Source: JBOCEF01 sp047610385
GTDB taxonomy: Bacteria > Pseudomonadota > Alphaproteobacteria > Rhodobacterales > Rhodobacteraceae
DNA: 36,546 bases
Assembly: GCA_047610385.1 (NCBI GenBank)
Contig: JBLGAC010000041.1
Location: forward strand, 1 to 36,546
Direction: 5' to 3'
Under the pieces are notes generated by a model, which saw nothing but the letters and a program-made list of their open reading frames with translations, made no database searches and was not told the origin of the DNA. Numbering within the stretch: position 1 is the stretch's first letter; every line of letters starts with the position of its first letter. A program made the position numbers and the translations under genes. Below are positions 24,888-31,878 of the stretch, piece after piece.

Positions 24888-25970
24888 TCAGTTGGGCAGT
24901 TCGCCCTCAAGGCCCTCAACATAAAAATTCATGCCGAGCAGCGTGCCATCATCGGCGGTCTCGCCAGCGGCAAGCCAGACGCTGCCGTCCTGCTTGTTGA
25001 TCGGCCCGGTGAAGGGATGCAGCGTGCCAGCAACAATCGCGGCCTGCGCGGCCTTGGCCTTGGCGGCCACGTCAGCAGGAATGCGGCTGGAGAATTCGCC
25101 AATGCCGACCATGCCCGATGCGATGCCGCCCCAGGTGTCGGTGCTTTCCCAGGTACCGTCCATCAGCGCCTGCACGCGGGCGACATAGTAGGGCCCCCAG
25201 TTGTCGATGATCGAGGACAGGCGCGCGTTCGGACCGAACTGCATCATGTCCGATGCCTGACCAAAGGCGAAGATGCCCTTGTCCTCAGCAATGGTCATGG
25301 CGGCGGGGCTGTCAGTGTGCTGCAAGATAACGTCGGCACCCTGTTCGATCAGCGCGTTGGCGGCGTCGGCCTCTTTGCCCGGATCGAACCAGGTGTTGGC
25401 CCAGATCACTTTGAATTTGACCGCCGGGTTCACTGATCTCGCGGCAAGAAAGGCTGCGTTGATGCCGCGCACGACCTCAGGGATCGGGAACGAGGCGATG
25501 TAGCCGATGGTGTTCGACTTGGTCATCGACCCGGCGATCAGGCCGATCACGTGGCGGCCTTCATAAAAGCGGGACGAATAGGTCGACACGTTGGCGGCGC
25601 GCTTATAGCCGGTGGCATGTTCAAACTTGACGTTCGGGAACTGCTTGGCAACCTTCAGCGTCGGGTTCATGAAGCCGAAAGACGTGGTGAAAACCATATC
25701 GTGGCCGGTTTGGGCCATCTGGCGCATGGCACGCTCAGCGTCTGGGCCCTCAGGAACGTTTTCAAGATATGAGGTCTCGACCTGGTCGCCGAACGCCGCT
25801 TCGACCGCCTTGCGGCCTTGGTCATGTTCATAGGTCCAGCCCAGATCGCCGACCGGGCCCACATAGATGAAGCCGATTTTCTTTTTGCCTTCGGCCATCG
25901 CCGGGGCGCCGAGCGCGAGCGCCGCGGCCCCGGCTGCCATGAGCGCGAGCGCTGTTCTTCTGATGATCAT
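24888..25970 (-). CDS. BMP/PnrA-family purine-nucleoside-type ABC substrate-binding protein
   Basis: Periplasmic receptor (360 aa) of the basic membrane protein family, whose characterised members bind purine nucleosides. Signal peptide about 1-26 (ALMAAGAAALALGAPAMA). Family features include KKIGFIYVGPVGDLGWTYEHDQGR, GHDMVFTTSFGFMNP, VSTYSSRFYEGRHVIGLIAG and ADVILQHTDSPA. AGGAGG precedes the ATG. Its ABC ATPase and permeases lie upstream on the same strand, separated by the GAF-GGDEF gene. Some BMP proteins serve other ligands, but the xanthine dehydrogenase context supports purines. It has its own terminator. Confidence 0.93.
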   Translation of the reverse strand: MIIRRTALALMAAGAAALALGAPAMAEGKKKIGFIYVGPVGDLGWTYEHDQGRKAVEAAFGDQVETSYLENVPEGPDAERAMRQMAQTGHDMVFTTSFGFMNPTLKVAKQFPNVKFEHATGYKRAANVSTYSSRFYEGRHVIGLIAGSMTKSNTIGYIASFPIPEVVRGINAAFLAARSVNPAVKFKVIWANTWFDPGKEADAANALIEQGADVILQHTDSPAAMTIAEDKGIFAFGQASDMMQFGPNARLSSIIDNWGPYYVARVQALMDGTWESTDTWGGIASGMVGIGEFSSRIPADVAAKAKAAQAAIVAGTLHPFTGPINKQDGSVWLAAGETADDGTLLGMNFYVEGLEGELPN

Positions 25971-26035
25971 GGAAAAAGTGCCTCCTGCTGGGTGGGGTCC
26001 GTGGCCCGCCCGCGTGGATCTTTCGCGCGGTCAGC

Positions 26036-26049
26036 CCCGGTTCACCGGG
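26036..26049. repeat. 6-2-6 palindrome upstream of the BMP gene
   Basis: CCCGGT (26036-26041) and ACCGGG (26044-26049) are exact complements around TC, about 65 bp before the BMP start. It may be an operator or a leader hairpin. Confidence 0.35.
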
Positions 26050-26075
26050 CAGGTTAGCCGCGCGCGACGTGGGCG

Positions 26076-26096
26076 TCATGGGGAAAATGCCCATGA
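26076..26096. promoter_or_regulatory. 7-7-7 palindrome upstream of the BMP gene
   Basis: TCATGGG (26076-26082) and CCCATGA (26090-26096) are exact complements separated by GAAAATG. It lies about 105 bp upstream of the BMP start, between that gene and the terminator of the GAF-GGDEF gene, a typical place for an operator. Confidence 0.4.
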
Positions 26097-26121
26097 TGTG
26101 GGCTTGCGCCGCCCCACCGGT

Positions 26122-26164
26122 GAAAAAATATGCGCCGCCGCCCTGCGTGGGGCGGGCAGGCGGC
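26122..26164 (-). terminator. Terminator of the GAF-GGDEF gene
   Basis: GCCGCCTGCCC pairs with GGGCGGCGGC (26154-26164 with 26134-26143) with one bulged base, followed on the minus strand by GCATATTTTTTC. It lies just after the stop at 26173 and separates this gene from the BMP gene. Confidence 0.7.
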
Positions 26165-26172
26165 ACAAAAGG

Positions 26173-27342
26173 TCAGGCAGGCACCGGGGTCAGCGCCGCA
26201 GACACCCGGTCGCGGCGCGCGGCCGCCACCGCGTCATAGGCGCGGCGCAGGGCAGCGTGCGCGGCGGGCTTGCCGCCGGTTGCGTCGGCCGCGATCTCGG
26301 TCACCCCCGCGATGGCGCAGATATGGCGCCCGGGCGCGCCGGGCAGGTCCACCGACGCAAGCCATCCCTGGATGCGGTGCACGCAGACCAATGCCTGCGC
26401 CGCGGTGGTTTCAGGCATCAACAGCGCTTGGCAGGTCTGCCCCTCAGTCTGGGGCACGAACGGGGTGTCGAGGGCGGCGTCCATCGCCAGGTCTTCGGTT
26501 GGGGTCGGCGCCCCGGCAAGCACGTCGCTTTCGCGCAGCACGCTCAGGATCTGCTTTGCCGCCATGCGCAGGATCTGCGGGGGCAGGGGGTCATTGTCGA
26601 CCAGCCATGCCTCACCGGCCAGGGATTGTTCTTCAGCGCAGCGATAGGCGGCGGGGTCGAAGGCGCGCGGGGCCCCCAGCGCCGGCGACAACACCAGCAC
26701 TGCAAGCGCGGCGGGGCGTCCGTGCATGGCGCGGCGGCGGGCTTCGCGCCCCAGCGCGGCGATCAGGCCATTTATCGACAGCGCCCCGGTCGCGGGATCG
26801 GTGCGCGCTGTGTGGCGCGCCAGCACTTCCTCCGCCGTGCGTTCGGCAAGCTGGGTCAGGTCAAGGCGGTGCACATCGTCCACGCCGCTGATGCACTGCG
26901 CCGCGACGGCCAGCACGCCGATCGCCGGGCCACCTTGCAGGCGGATCGGCGCAACCAGCATTGATCTGGCGCCGATGCCTGCACCGCACAGGGCGCTGCC
27001 CGCCATGCGCGGGTCCGCCGACGCGTCCACCAGCGCCACCGCATCGTCGGTGCCGCGCAGCACCCGCAGCAGCGGATCATCGATGGACAGCGCCCGCCGC
27101 GGCCCGGCCCCTGCGGGCAAGATCACGCCCGATTGGCGGCCCACCAGCGCGGCGGCGGCGATTGGCGCGCCGAGGGTCCGGCGCGCCATCGCGGCGGCGG
27201 CAATCAGAATGGCTGGGTCCTCAGGGTCGGGCACGGGCCAGCGTTCAAGGCGTGGATCATTGTCTTGCAACAAAGCCTTAGGCATTTTTTCGCCGATCAG
27301 ACCGTCAACAACAGCCTCCCCCCGCGTCACGTCATAGCGCAT
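26173..27342 (-). CDS. GAF protein with a degenerate GGDEF domain
   Basis: A 389-aa soluble protein. Residues about 45-176 have the GAF pattern (VLRGTDDAVALVDASADPRM, MLVAPIRLQGGPAIGVLAVAA). From 182 the sequence follows a diguanylate-cyclase layout: DPATGALSINGLIAALGREA in place of DxLTGLxNRRxFxxxLxxE, then RESDVLAG, ALLMPETTAAQALVCVHRI, and a final helix ADATGGKPAAHAALRRAYDAV. The GGDEF signature itself is replaced (around TEGQT, 299-303) with an insertion before it. It therefore should not make c-di-GMP; it may bind a ligand through GAF or act as a sensor. It sits between the purine permeases and their binding protein. The start has only a weak ribosome site; M20 is an alternative. Confidence 0.75.
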   Translation of the reverse strand: MRYDVTRGEAVVDGLIGEKMPKALLQDNDPRLERWPVPDPEDPAILIAAAAMARRTLGAPIAAAALVGRQSGVILPAGAGPRRALSIDDPLLRVLRGTDDAVALVDASADPRMAGSALCGAGIGARSMLVAPIRLQGGPAIGVLAVAAQCISGVDDVHRLDLTQLAERTAEEVLARHTARTDPATGALSINGLIAALGREARRRAMHGRPAALAVLVLSPALGAPRAFDPAAYRCAEEQSLAGEAWLVDNDPLPPQILRMAAKQILSVLRESDVLAGAPTPTEDLAMDAALDTPFVPQTEGQTCQALLMPETTAAQALVCVHRIQGWLASVDLPGAPGRHICAIAGVTEIAADATGGKPAAHAALRRAYDAVAAARRDRVSAALTPVPA

Positions 27343-27418
27343 TGCACTTCACCCCCACGCGAAACAACCACAGGGCGCTCACGCTAGGGCAAAGGTGCTA
27401 AAAAACGCTTTCAGCCGG

Positions 27419-28351
27419 TCACGCGCTGGCGAAAAATGGCCGTCCGAGGCAGGCGGGTGCTTTCAGCCGGCTGCGCGCCCCGTCGGCAGAGATCAGCACC
27501 AGCACCGCAATCGTCACCAGATAGGGCGCCATCGACAAATACTGGCTCTGGACCGACACGCCCAGCGCCTGAAGGTTCAGCTGCGCAATGGTCACGCCGC
27601 CGAACACATAGGCCCCCAGCATCGCGCGCCACGGCCGCCATGCGGCAAACACCACGATGGCAAGCGCGATCCACCCGCGCCCGGCGGTCATACCCTCCAC
27701 CCACAAAGGCGTGGCCACAAGGCTGAGATACGCGCCCCCAAGCCCCGCACACGCCCCGCCGAACATGATCGCGCAGGTGCGGATCACCGCCACGCGATAG
27801 CCGATGGCATGGGCTGCATCGTGGTTTTCCCCGACCGCGCGCAGGATCAGCCCGGCGCGGGTGCGCGTCAGCACCCACCAAGTCGCGGCGGTCAGGATCA
27901 GCGACAGATAGACCAGATAGTCGTGGCTGAACAAAAGCTGCCCCACCACCGGCAGATCCGACAGGCCCGGAATGTTCATCGACGGAAATGTCGGCGCCTT
28001 GATCCCTGAATAAGGTTGGCCGAGCATCGCCGCGATCCCCAGCCCGAACAGCGTCAACGCCAGCCCGGTTGCCACCTGATTGGACAGCAGCGCCTGGGTC
28101 ATGAACGCAAACATCGCCGCCAGCGCGGCCCCCGCGGCCATTGCCGCAATCAGCCCCAGAAACCACGATCCGGTTTCATAAGTGCCGGCAAAGCCCGCGA
28201 TGGCACCCACGATCATCATGCCTTCGACACCGAGGTTCAGGACCCCCGATTTTTCCACCACCAGTTCCCCGATCGCGGCGAACAGCAGCGGCGTCGCGGC
28301 CACAATCAGCGCGACCATGATCGCCACCGGGTTGAGAGACGACAGATCCAT
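27419..28351 (-). CDS. ABC transporter permease, purine nucleoside type (second permease)
   Basis: Inner-membrane permease (310 aa, about 8-9 helices) of the branched-chain-type permease family used with BMP receptors. Recognisable segments are LLFAAIGELVVEKSGVLNLG, VEGMMIVGAIAGF, LLSNQVATGLALTLFGLG, LRAVGENHDAAHAIGY and GGAYLSLV. I chose the ATG at 28351, with GGAGGG 8 bases ahead, over a GTG at 28369. The ATG shares one base with the stop of the other permease. It ends the seven-gene overlapping chain; a 76-bp gap follows before the GAF-GGDEF gene. Confidence 0.92.
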   Translation of the reverse strand: MDLSSLNPVAIMVALIVAATPLLFAAIGELVVEKSGVLNLGVEGMMIVGAIAGFAGTYETGSWFLGLIAAMAAGAALAAMFAFMTQALLSNQVATGLALTLFGLGIAAMLGQPYSGIKAPTFPSMNIPGLSDLPVVGQLLFSHDYLVYLSLILTAATWWVLTRTRAGLILRAVGENHDAAHAIGYRVAVIRTCAIMFGGACAGLGGAYLSLVATPLWVEGMTAGRGWIALAIVVFAAWRPWRAMLGAYVFGGVTIAQLNLQALGVSVQSQYLSMAPYLVTIAVLVLISADGARSRLKAPACLGRPFFASA

Positions 28352-29421
28352 CACAAAGCCCTCCGCCACCGGATGCGGTGGTTCACGAACACATCTGCCC
28401 CGAGCAGGAAGAACAACAGCATCCCCTGGAACACCGAAATCGCGGCGGCAGGCAGCTGCATCATCAGCTGCGCACTTTCGCCGCCGATATATGTCAGCGC
28501 CATCAACGCCCCCGCCAGCACAATGCCGACCGGGTGCAGGCGGCCCAGAAACGCAACGATGATCGCCGTGAACCCATAGCCCGCGGGCAGGGCGGGCACC
28601 AACTGGCCCACGGGGCCCGACGCCTCCATCATCCCGGCAAGGCCTGCCAGCGCGCCGGAAATGCCCAAAGTGCCAGCGATGATCCGGTTTTGGGAAAAGC
28701 CGGCAAACCGCGCGGCCCGCGGCGCCTGCCCCATGACCTTGACCGAAAAGCCAAAGACATGGCGTTGCAGCAGCAGATACCCCGCCACGGCGACAAACAG
28801 CGCCAGCGGCGCCCCGGCATGGGCGCGGGTGCCTTGCAAGATGATCGGCATGGTGGCGCTGTCATGAAACAGGCGCGATTCGGGAAAATTGAACCCGGCG
28901 GGATCGCGCAGCGGGCCCGACACCAGCGCCGACAGCAACAACTCGGCCACATAGACCAGCATCAGGCTGACCAGGATTTCGTTGGCGTTGAACCGGATGC
29001 GCAGGATGGCCGGGATCATCGCCCAGGCCATGCCCCCGGCCATGCCCGCCAGCCCCATCATCGGCAGCACCCAGATCCCGGCCACGTCATAGACCGCCAG
29101 CCCCGCGGCGCCGCCGCAGATGGCGCCGATGATGAACTGGCCCTCTGCCCCGATGTTCCACACCCCTGCGCGAAACCCCATGGCCAGCCCCAGCGCGATC
29201 AGCACCAGCGGCGTGCCCTTCACCAGCAATTCAGCGCGGGCGAACGGGGTCATCAACGGTTCGATGAAAATCAGGCGCACGGTTTCGAACGGATCTTTGC
29301 CAAGGACGGCAAACAGGATCATCCCCGCGATCATGGTGCAGATCACCGCCACTGGCGGCGCCGCCCAGGCCATGGCGCGGGATGGTTCTTTGCGCTTCTC
29401 CAGCATTGGGCGTTCAAGCAT
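28351..29421 (-). CDS. ABC transporter permease, purine nucleoside type (first permease)
   Basis: Inner-membrane permease (356 aa, about 9-10 helices) that pairs with the following permease. Family segments are LVKGTPLVLIALGLAMGFRA, VWNIGAEGQFIIGAI, RIRFNANEILVSLMLVYVA, VMGQAPRAARFAGFSQNRII and AGMMEASGPVGQL. The ATG at 29421 is preferred to an upstream in-frame start at 29445, because GGAGG lies 6-7 bases before it. The gene overlaps the end of the ATPase gene by 8 nt. Confidence 0.92.
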   Translation of the reverse strand: MLERPMLEKRKEPSRAMAWAAPPVAVICTMIAGMILFAVLGKDPFETVRLIFIEPLMTPFARAELLVKGTPLVLIALGLAMGFRAGVWNIGAEGQFIIGAICGGAAGLAVYDVAGIWVLPMMGLAGMAGGMAWAMIPAILRIRFNANEILVSLMLVYVAELLLSALVSGPLRDPAGFNFPESRLFHDSATMPIILQGTRAHAGAPLALFVAVAGYLLLQRHVFGFSVKVMGQAPRAARFAGFSQNRIIAGTLGISGALAGLAGMMEASGPVGQLVPALPAGYGFTAIIVAFLGRLHPVGIVLAGALMALTYIGGESAQLMMQLPAAAISVFQGMLLFFLLGADVFVNHRIRWRRAL

Positions 29422-30928
29422 GGGGGACCTCCGCGGCATTGGCACCGCCCATCATCAGGCCGATGGTTTCGACATCCATTTCCCCCGCCGGGCGCGGCGC
29501 GGTCATCCGCCCGCCAGAAATCACCGACAGCGTGGTCGACAGCTCCATCAGTTCATCCAGATCCTGCGAGATCACCATCACCGCCGTCCCTTTCGCCGCC
29601 ATGTCGCGCAGCGCCTCGCGAATCGCGACTGCGGCGCCTGCGTCCACGCCCCATGTGGGCTGGGCGACGATCAGCACGCTCGGATCTTGCATAATCTCCC
29701 GCCCCATGACGAATTTCTGCAGGTTGCCACCCGACAAGGACCGCGCCGCATGATCGACCCCCGCGGTGCGCACATCGAACGCCTTGACCACCGCTTTGGC
29801 GAACGCCTCGGCCGCTGACAGGTGCAGCACGCCGCCGCGTGTCAGCCGGGCGCGGGCGCGCGCGGTCAGCATCGCGTTTTCCGTCAGGCTCATATCCGGG
29901 ACCGCGGCGTGGCCCAGCCGTTCTTCGGGCGCGGTGCACAGGCCCAGACGGCGGCGTTTGTCAGGGCCAAACTTGCCAATCGGCGCGCCGCCCAGCACGA
30001 TCGCATCAGCCGCGCAGGGGATTTCGCCGGACAGTGCGTCGATCAATTCATCCTGCCCGTTGCCCGCAACCCCAGCGACGCCGAGGATCTCACCCGCGCG
30101 CAGATCAAACCCGATATCCTTCAGCGAGACACCGAACGCGCCGATCCCAGGCGCCGACAGCCCGCGCACGGTCAACCGGACCTCACCGGCCGTCAGCGTT
30201 CGGGCTTTGGGGGCGGCCAGTTCGGCGCCGATCATCATTTCCGCCAGCCCCTTGGCGCTTTCGACCCGCGGATCGCACGCACCGACCACCTTGCCGTGGC
30301 GCAGGATGGTGGCGTGGGAACAGAGCGCGCGAATTTCCTCAAGCTTATGAGAGATATAAAGGATCGACACCCCCTCATCGCGCAGCTGGCGCAGGGTGCG
30401 AAACAGGATCTCAACCTCCTGCGGGGTCAGCACGGATGTCGGCTCATCCATGATCAGCAGTTTGGGCGATTGCAGCAGGCAGCGCACGATTTCCACACGC
30501 TGGCGCGCGCCCACCGACAATTCGCCGACGATGCGGCCAGGCTCCAACGGCAACCCATAGGCGGCTGAAACCTTGTGGATCCGGTCTGGCAGATCGCGCC
30601 CGGCCTGATTGGCGGGCAGGCCAAGGGCGACGTTTTCGGCCACGCTCAGCGCATCGAACAGCGAGAAATGCTGGAACACAAGGCCGACCCCCGCAGCCCG
30701 CGCCTCGCCGGGGCTGCGCGGGGCAAAGGGCGCGCCCAGCAGCGCCATGGTCCCTTCGTCAGGCTGCTGCACGCCGTAGATCATCTTCACCAGCGTCGAT
30801 TTTCCGGCACCGTTTTCGCCCAGCAGCGCATGGATCGCGCCCGGGGCGACCGAGAACCCCACATCATCATTGGCGATCACGCCGGGAAAGCGCTTGGTGA
30901 CGCCGGATAGCGACAAAAGCGGGGTCAT
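29414..30928 (-). CDS. ABC transporter ATPase, duplicated nucleotide-binding domains (purine nucleoside type)
   Basis: Cytoplasmic ATPase (504 aa) with two fused nucleotide-binding domains, as in the sugar and BMP-linked nucleoside transporters. Domain 1 has a full Walker A (GENGAGKST, 37-45), signature LSVGARQRVEI and Walker B LLIMDEPTSVL. Domain 2 is degenerate at Walker A (GVAGNGQDEL) and has LSGGNLQKFVMGREI with LIVAQPTWGVDAGA in place of a DEP motif, normal for this family. The ATG at 30928 follows GGAGG and forms an ATGA overlap with the xdhC stop; the longer upstream frame is not coding. Confidence 0.94.
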   Translation of the reverse strand: MTPLLSLSGVTKRFPGVIANDDVGFSVAPGAIHALLGENGAGKSTLVKMIYGVQQPDEGTMALLGAPFAPRSPGEARAAGVGLVFQHFSLFDALSVAENVALGLPANQAGRDLPDRIHKVSAAYGLPLEPGRIVGELSVGARQRVEIVRCLLQSPKLLIMDEPTSVLTPQEVEILFRTLRQLRDEGVSILYISHKLEEIRALCSHATILRHGKVVGACDPRVESAKGLAEMMIGAELAAPKARTLTAGEVRLTVRGLSAPGIGAFGVSLKDIGFDLRAGEILGVAGVAGNGQDELIDALSGEIPCAADAIVLGGAPIGKFGPDKRRRLGLCTAPEERLGHAAVPDMSLTENAMLTARARARLTRGGVLHLSAAEAFAKAVVKAFDVRTAGVDHAARSLSGGNLQKFVMGREIMQDPSVLIVAQPTWGVDAGAAVAIREALRDMAAKGTAVMVISQDLDELMELSTTLSVISGGRMTAPRPAGEMDVETIGLMMGGANAAEVPHA

Positions 30929-31878
30929 GACGCGGCCTCCGGTAGTGAAACGCTGCGGGCGGCAGGTGCCGCGATCAGATCGGCGGCGAGCGCCACGGCA
31001 ATCTCGGTGGGGGCCTTGCCAAGGCCGGGCAGCCCGATCGGGCATTCAAGCCGCGCGATGGTGCCGTCGCCATGGCCCAGCCCGCGCAGCCGCGCGCGGA
31101 ACCGCGCTGATTTTGACGCCGATCCGATGACGCCAAGCCGCGCAAAATCCCCGCGCGCCAGCACCCGGTGGCAAATCTCCAGATCCAGCGCGTGCGAATA
31201 GGTCATCACCATGTGCACCGCCCCCGCAGGCGCCAATGCGGCGGCGTCGGCGGGGTTGGCGGCGACCAGCGCAATGGCGTCATGGGAATGGTCGGGAAAC
31301 CGCGACTTGGCGGTGTCGATCCAGGTGATGGCGAAGGGCAGGCCCTGAAACACCCGAACGATCGCGCTCCCCACATGTCCGGCTCCGTACAGAAACAGCG
31401 GCGTGCGGGCGGGGAACAGACGCTCCGACAGCCAACCGGGCGCAAAGGCCAGCGGCGCGGCCTCGCCCGCCCGCGCGGCGCGGGCATGGGCGCGGATGGC
31501 GGGGGGCATGTCGGCGCCTGCATCGCCAATGGGGCGGGCGTGGACCGGGGCGTCGTCGTCAATCGCATCGGCGCGCGCGGCATCGAACACCTCAAACGCT
31601 GCGGTCACTGCCCCGCCGCAGCATTGGCCAAGGCCGGGGCCCAGCGGCCAGGATCGCATTGCATCTTGGCCCGAAGACAGGCGGGCGCGGGCCTCGGCCA
31701 ATGCCTCCCATTCCAGCGCGCCGCCGCCGATGGTGCCGGAAAACCCGCCATCCCAGACCAGCATCGCGGCACCCGCATCGCGCGGGGCTGACCCGCGGAC
31801 CTGCGCCACCACAACCCGCGTCACGCGGCCATGGCGCAGGGTGGCGGCGCGCAAGGCCGCCAGATCAAAGCCGCTCAC
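30925..31878 (-). CDS. xdhC: Xanthine dehydrogenase accessory protein XdhC
   Basis: Molybdenum-cofactor chaperone (317 aa) that binds sulfurated Moco and inserts it into XdhB. The N-terminal XdhC/CoxI domain carries GQCCGG (C86, C87), the cofactor-binding cysteine region. The C-terminal half has a Rossmann fold (FLYGAGHVGSAIVR). The start is a GTG: 31878 overlaps the xdhB stop by 4 nt (GTGA) and is 7 bases from GGAG, so I prefer it to the GTG at 31881. The product is three-way coupled to xdhB upstream and the transporter ATPase downstream. Confidence 0.93.
   Translation of the reverse strand: MSGFDLAALRAATLRHGRVTRVVVAQVRGSAPRDAGAAMLVWDGGFSGTIGGGALEWEALAEARARLSSGQDAMRSWPLGPGLGQCCGGAVTAAFEVFDAARADAIDDDAPVHARPIGDAGADMPPAIRAHARAARAGEAAPLAFAPGWLSERLFPARTPLFLYGAGHVGSAIVRVFQGLPFAITWIDTAKSRFPDHSHDAIALVAANPADAAALAPAGAVHMVMTYSHALDLEICHRVLARGDFARLGVIGSASKSARFRARLRGLGHGDGTIARLECPIGLPGLGKAPTEIAVALAADLIAAPAARSVSLPEAAS

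Noticed and set aside
24393..26172. Purine riboswitch upstream of guaD or the BMP gene
   Set aside because: I looked for the conserved purine-aptamer core in the gaps and did not see it. The palindromes there do not fit that fold.
27407..27470. 12-bp direct repeat GCTTTCAGCCGG at 27407 and 27459
   Set aside because: One copy is inside the permease gene and the other is at its stop. There is no palindrome or spacing pattern, so it is probably chance.
30929..31045. Longer upstream start for the ABC ATPase
   Set aside because: The extra residues have no family resemblance and overlap xdhC. The ATG at 30928 has a ribosome site and an ATGA overlap.
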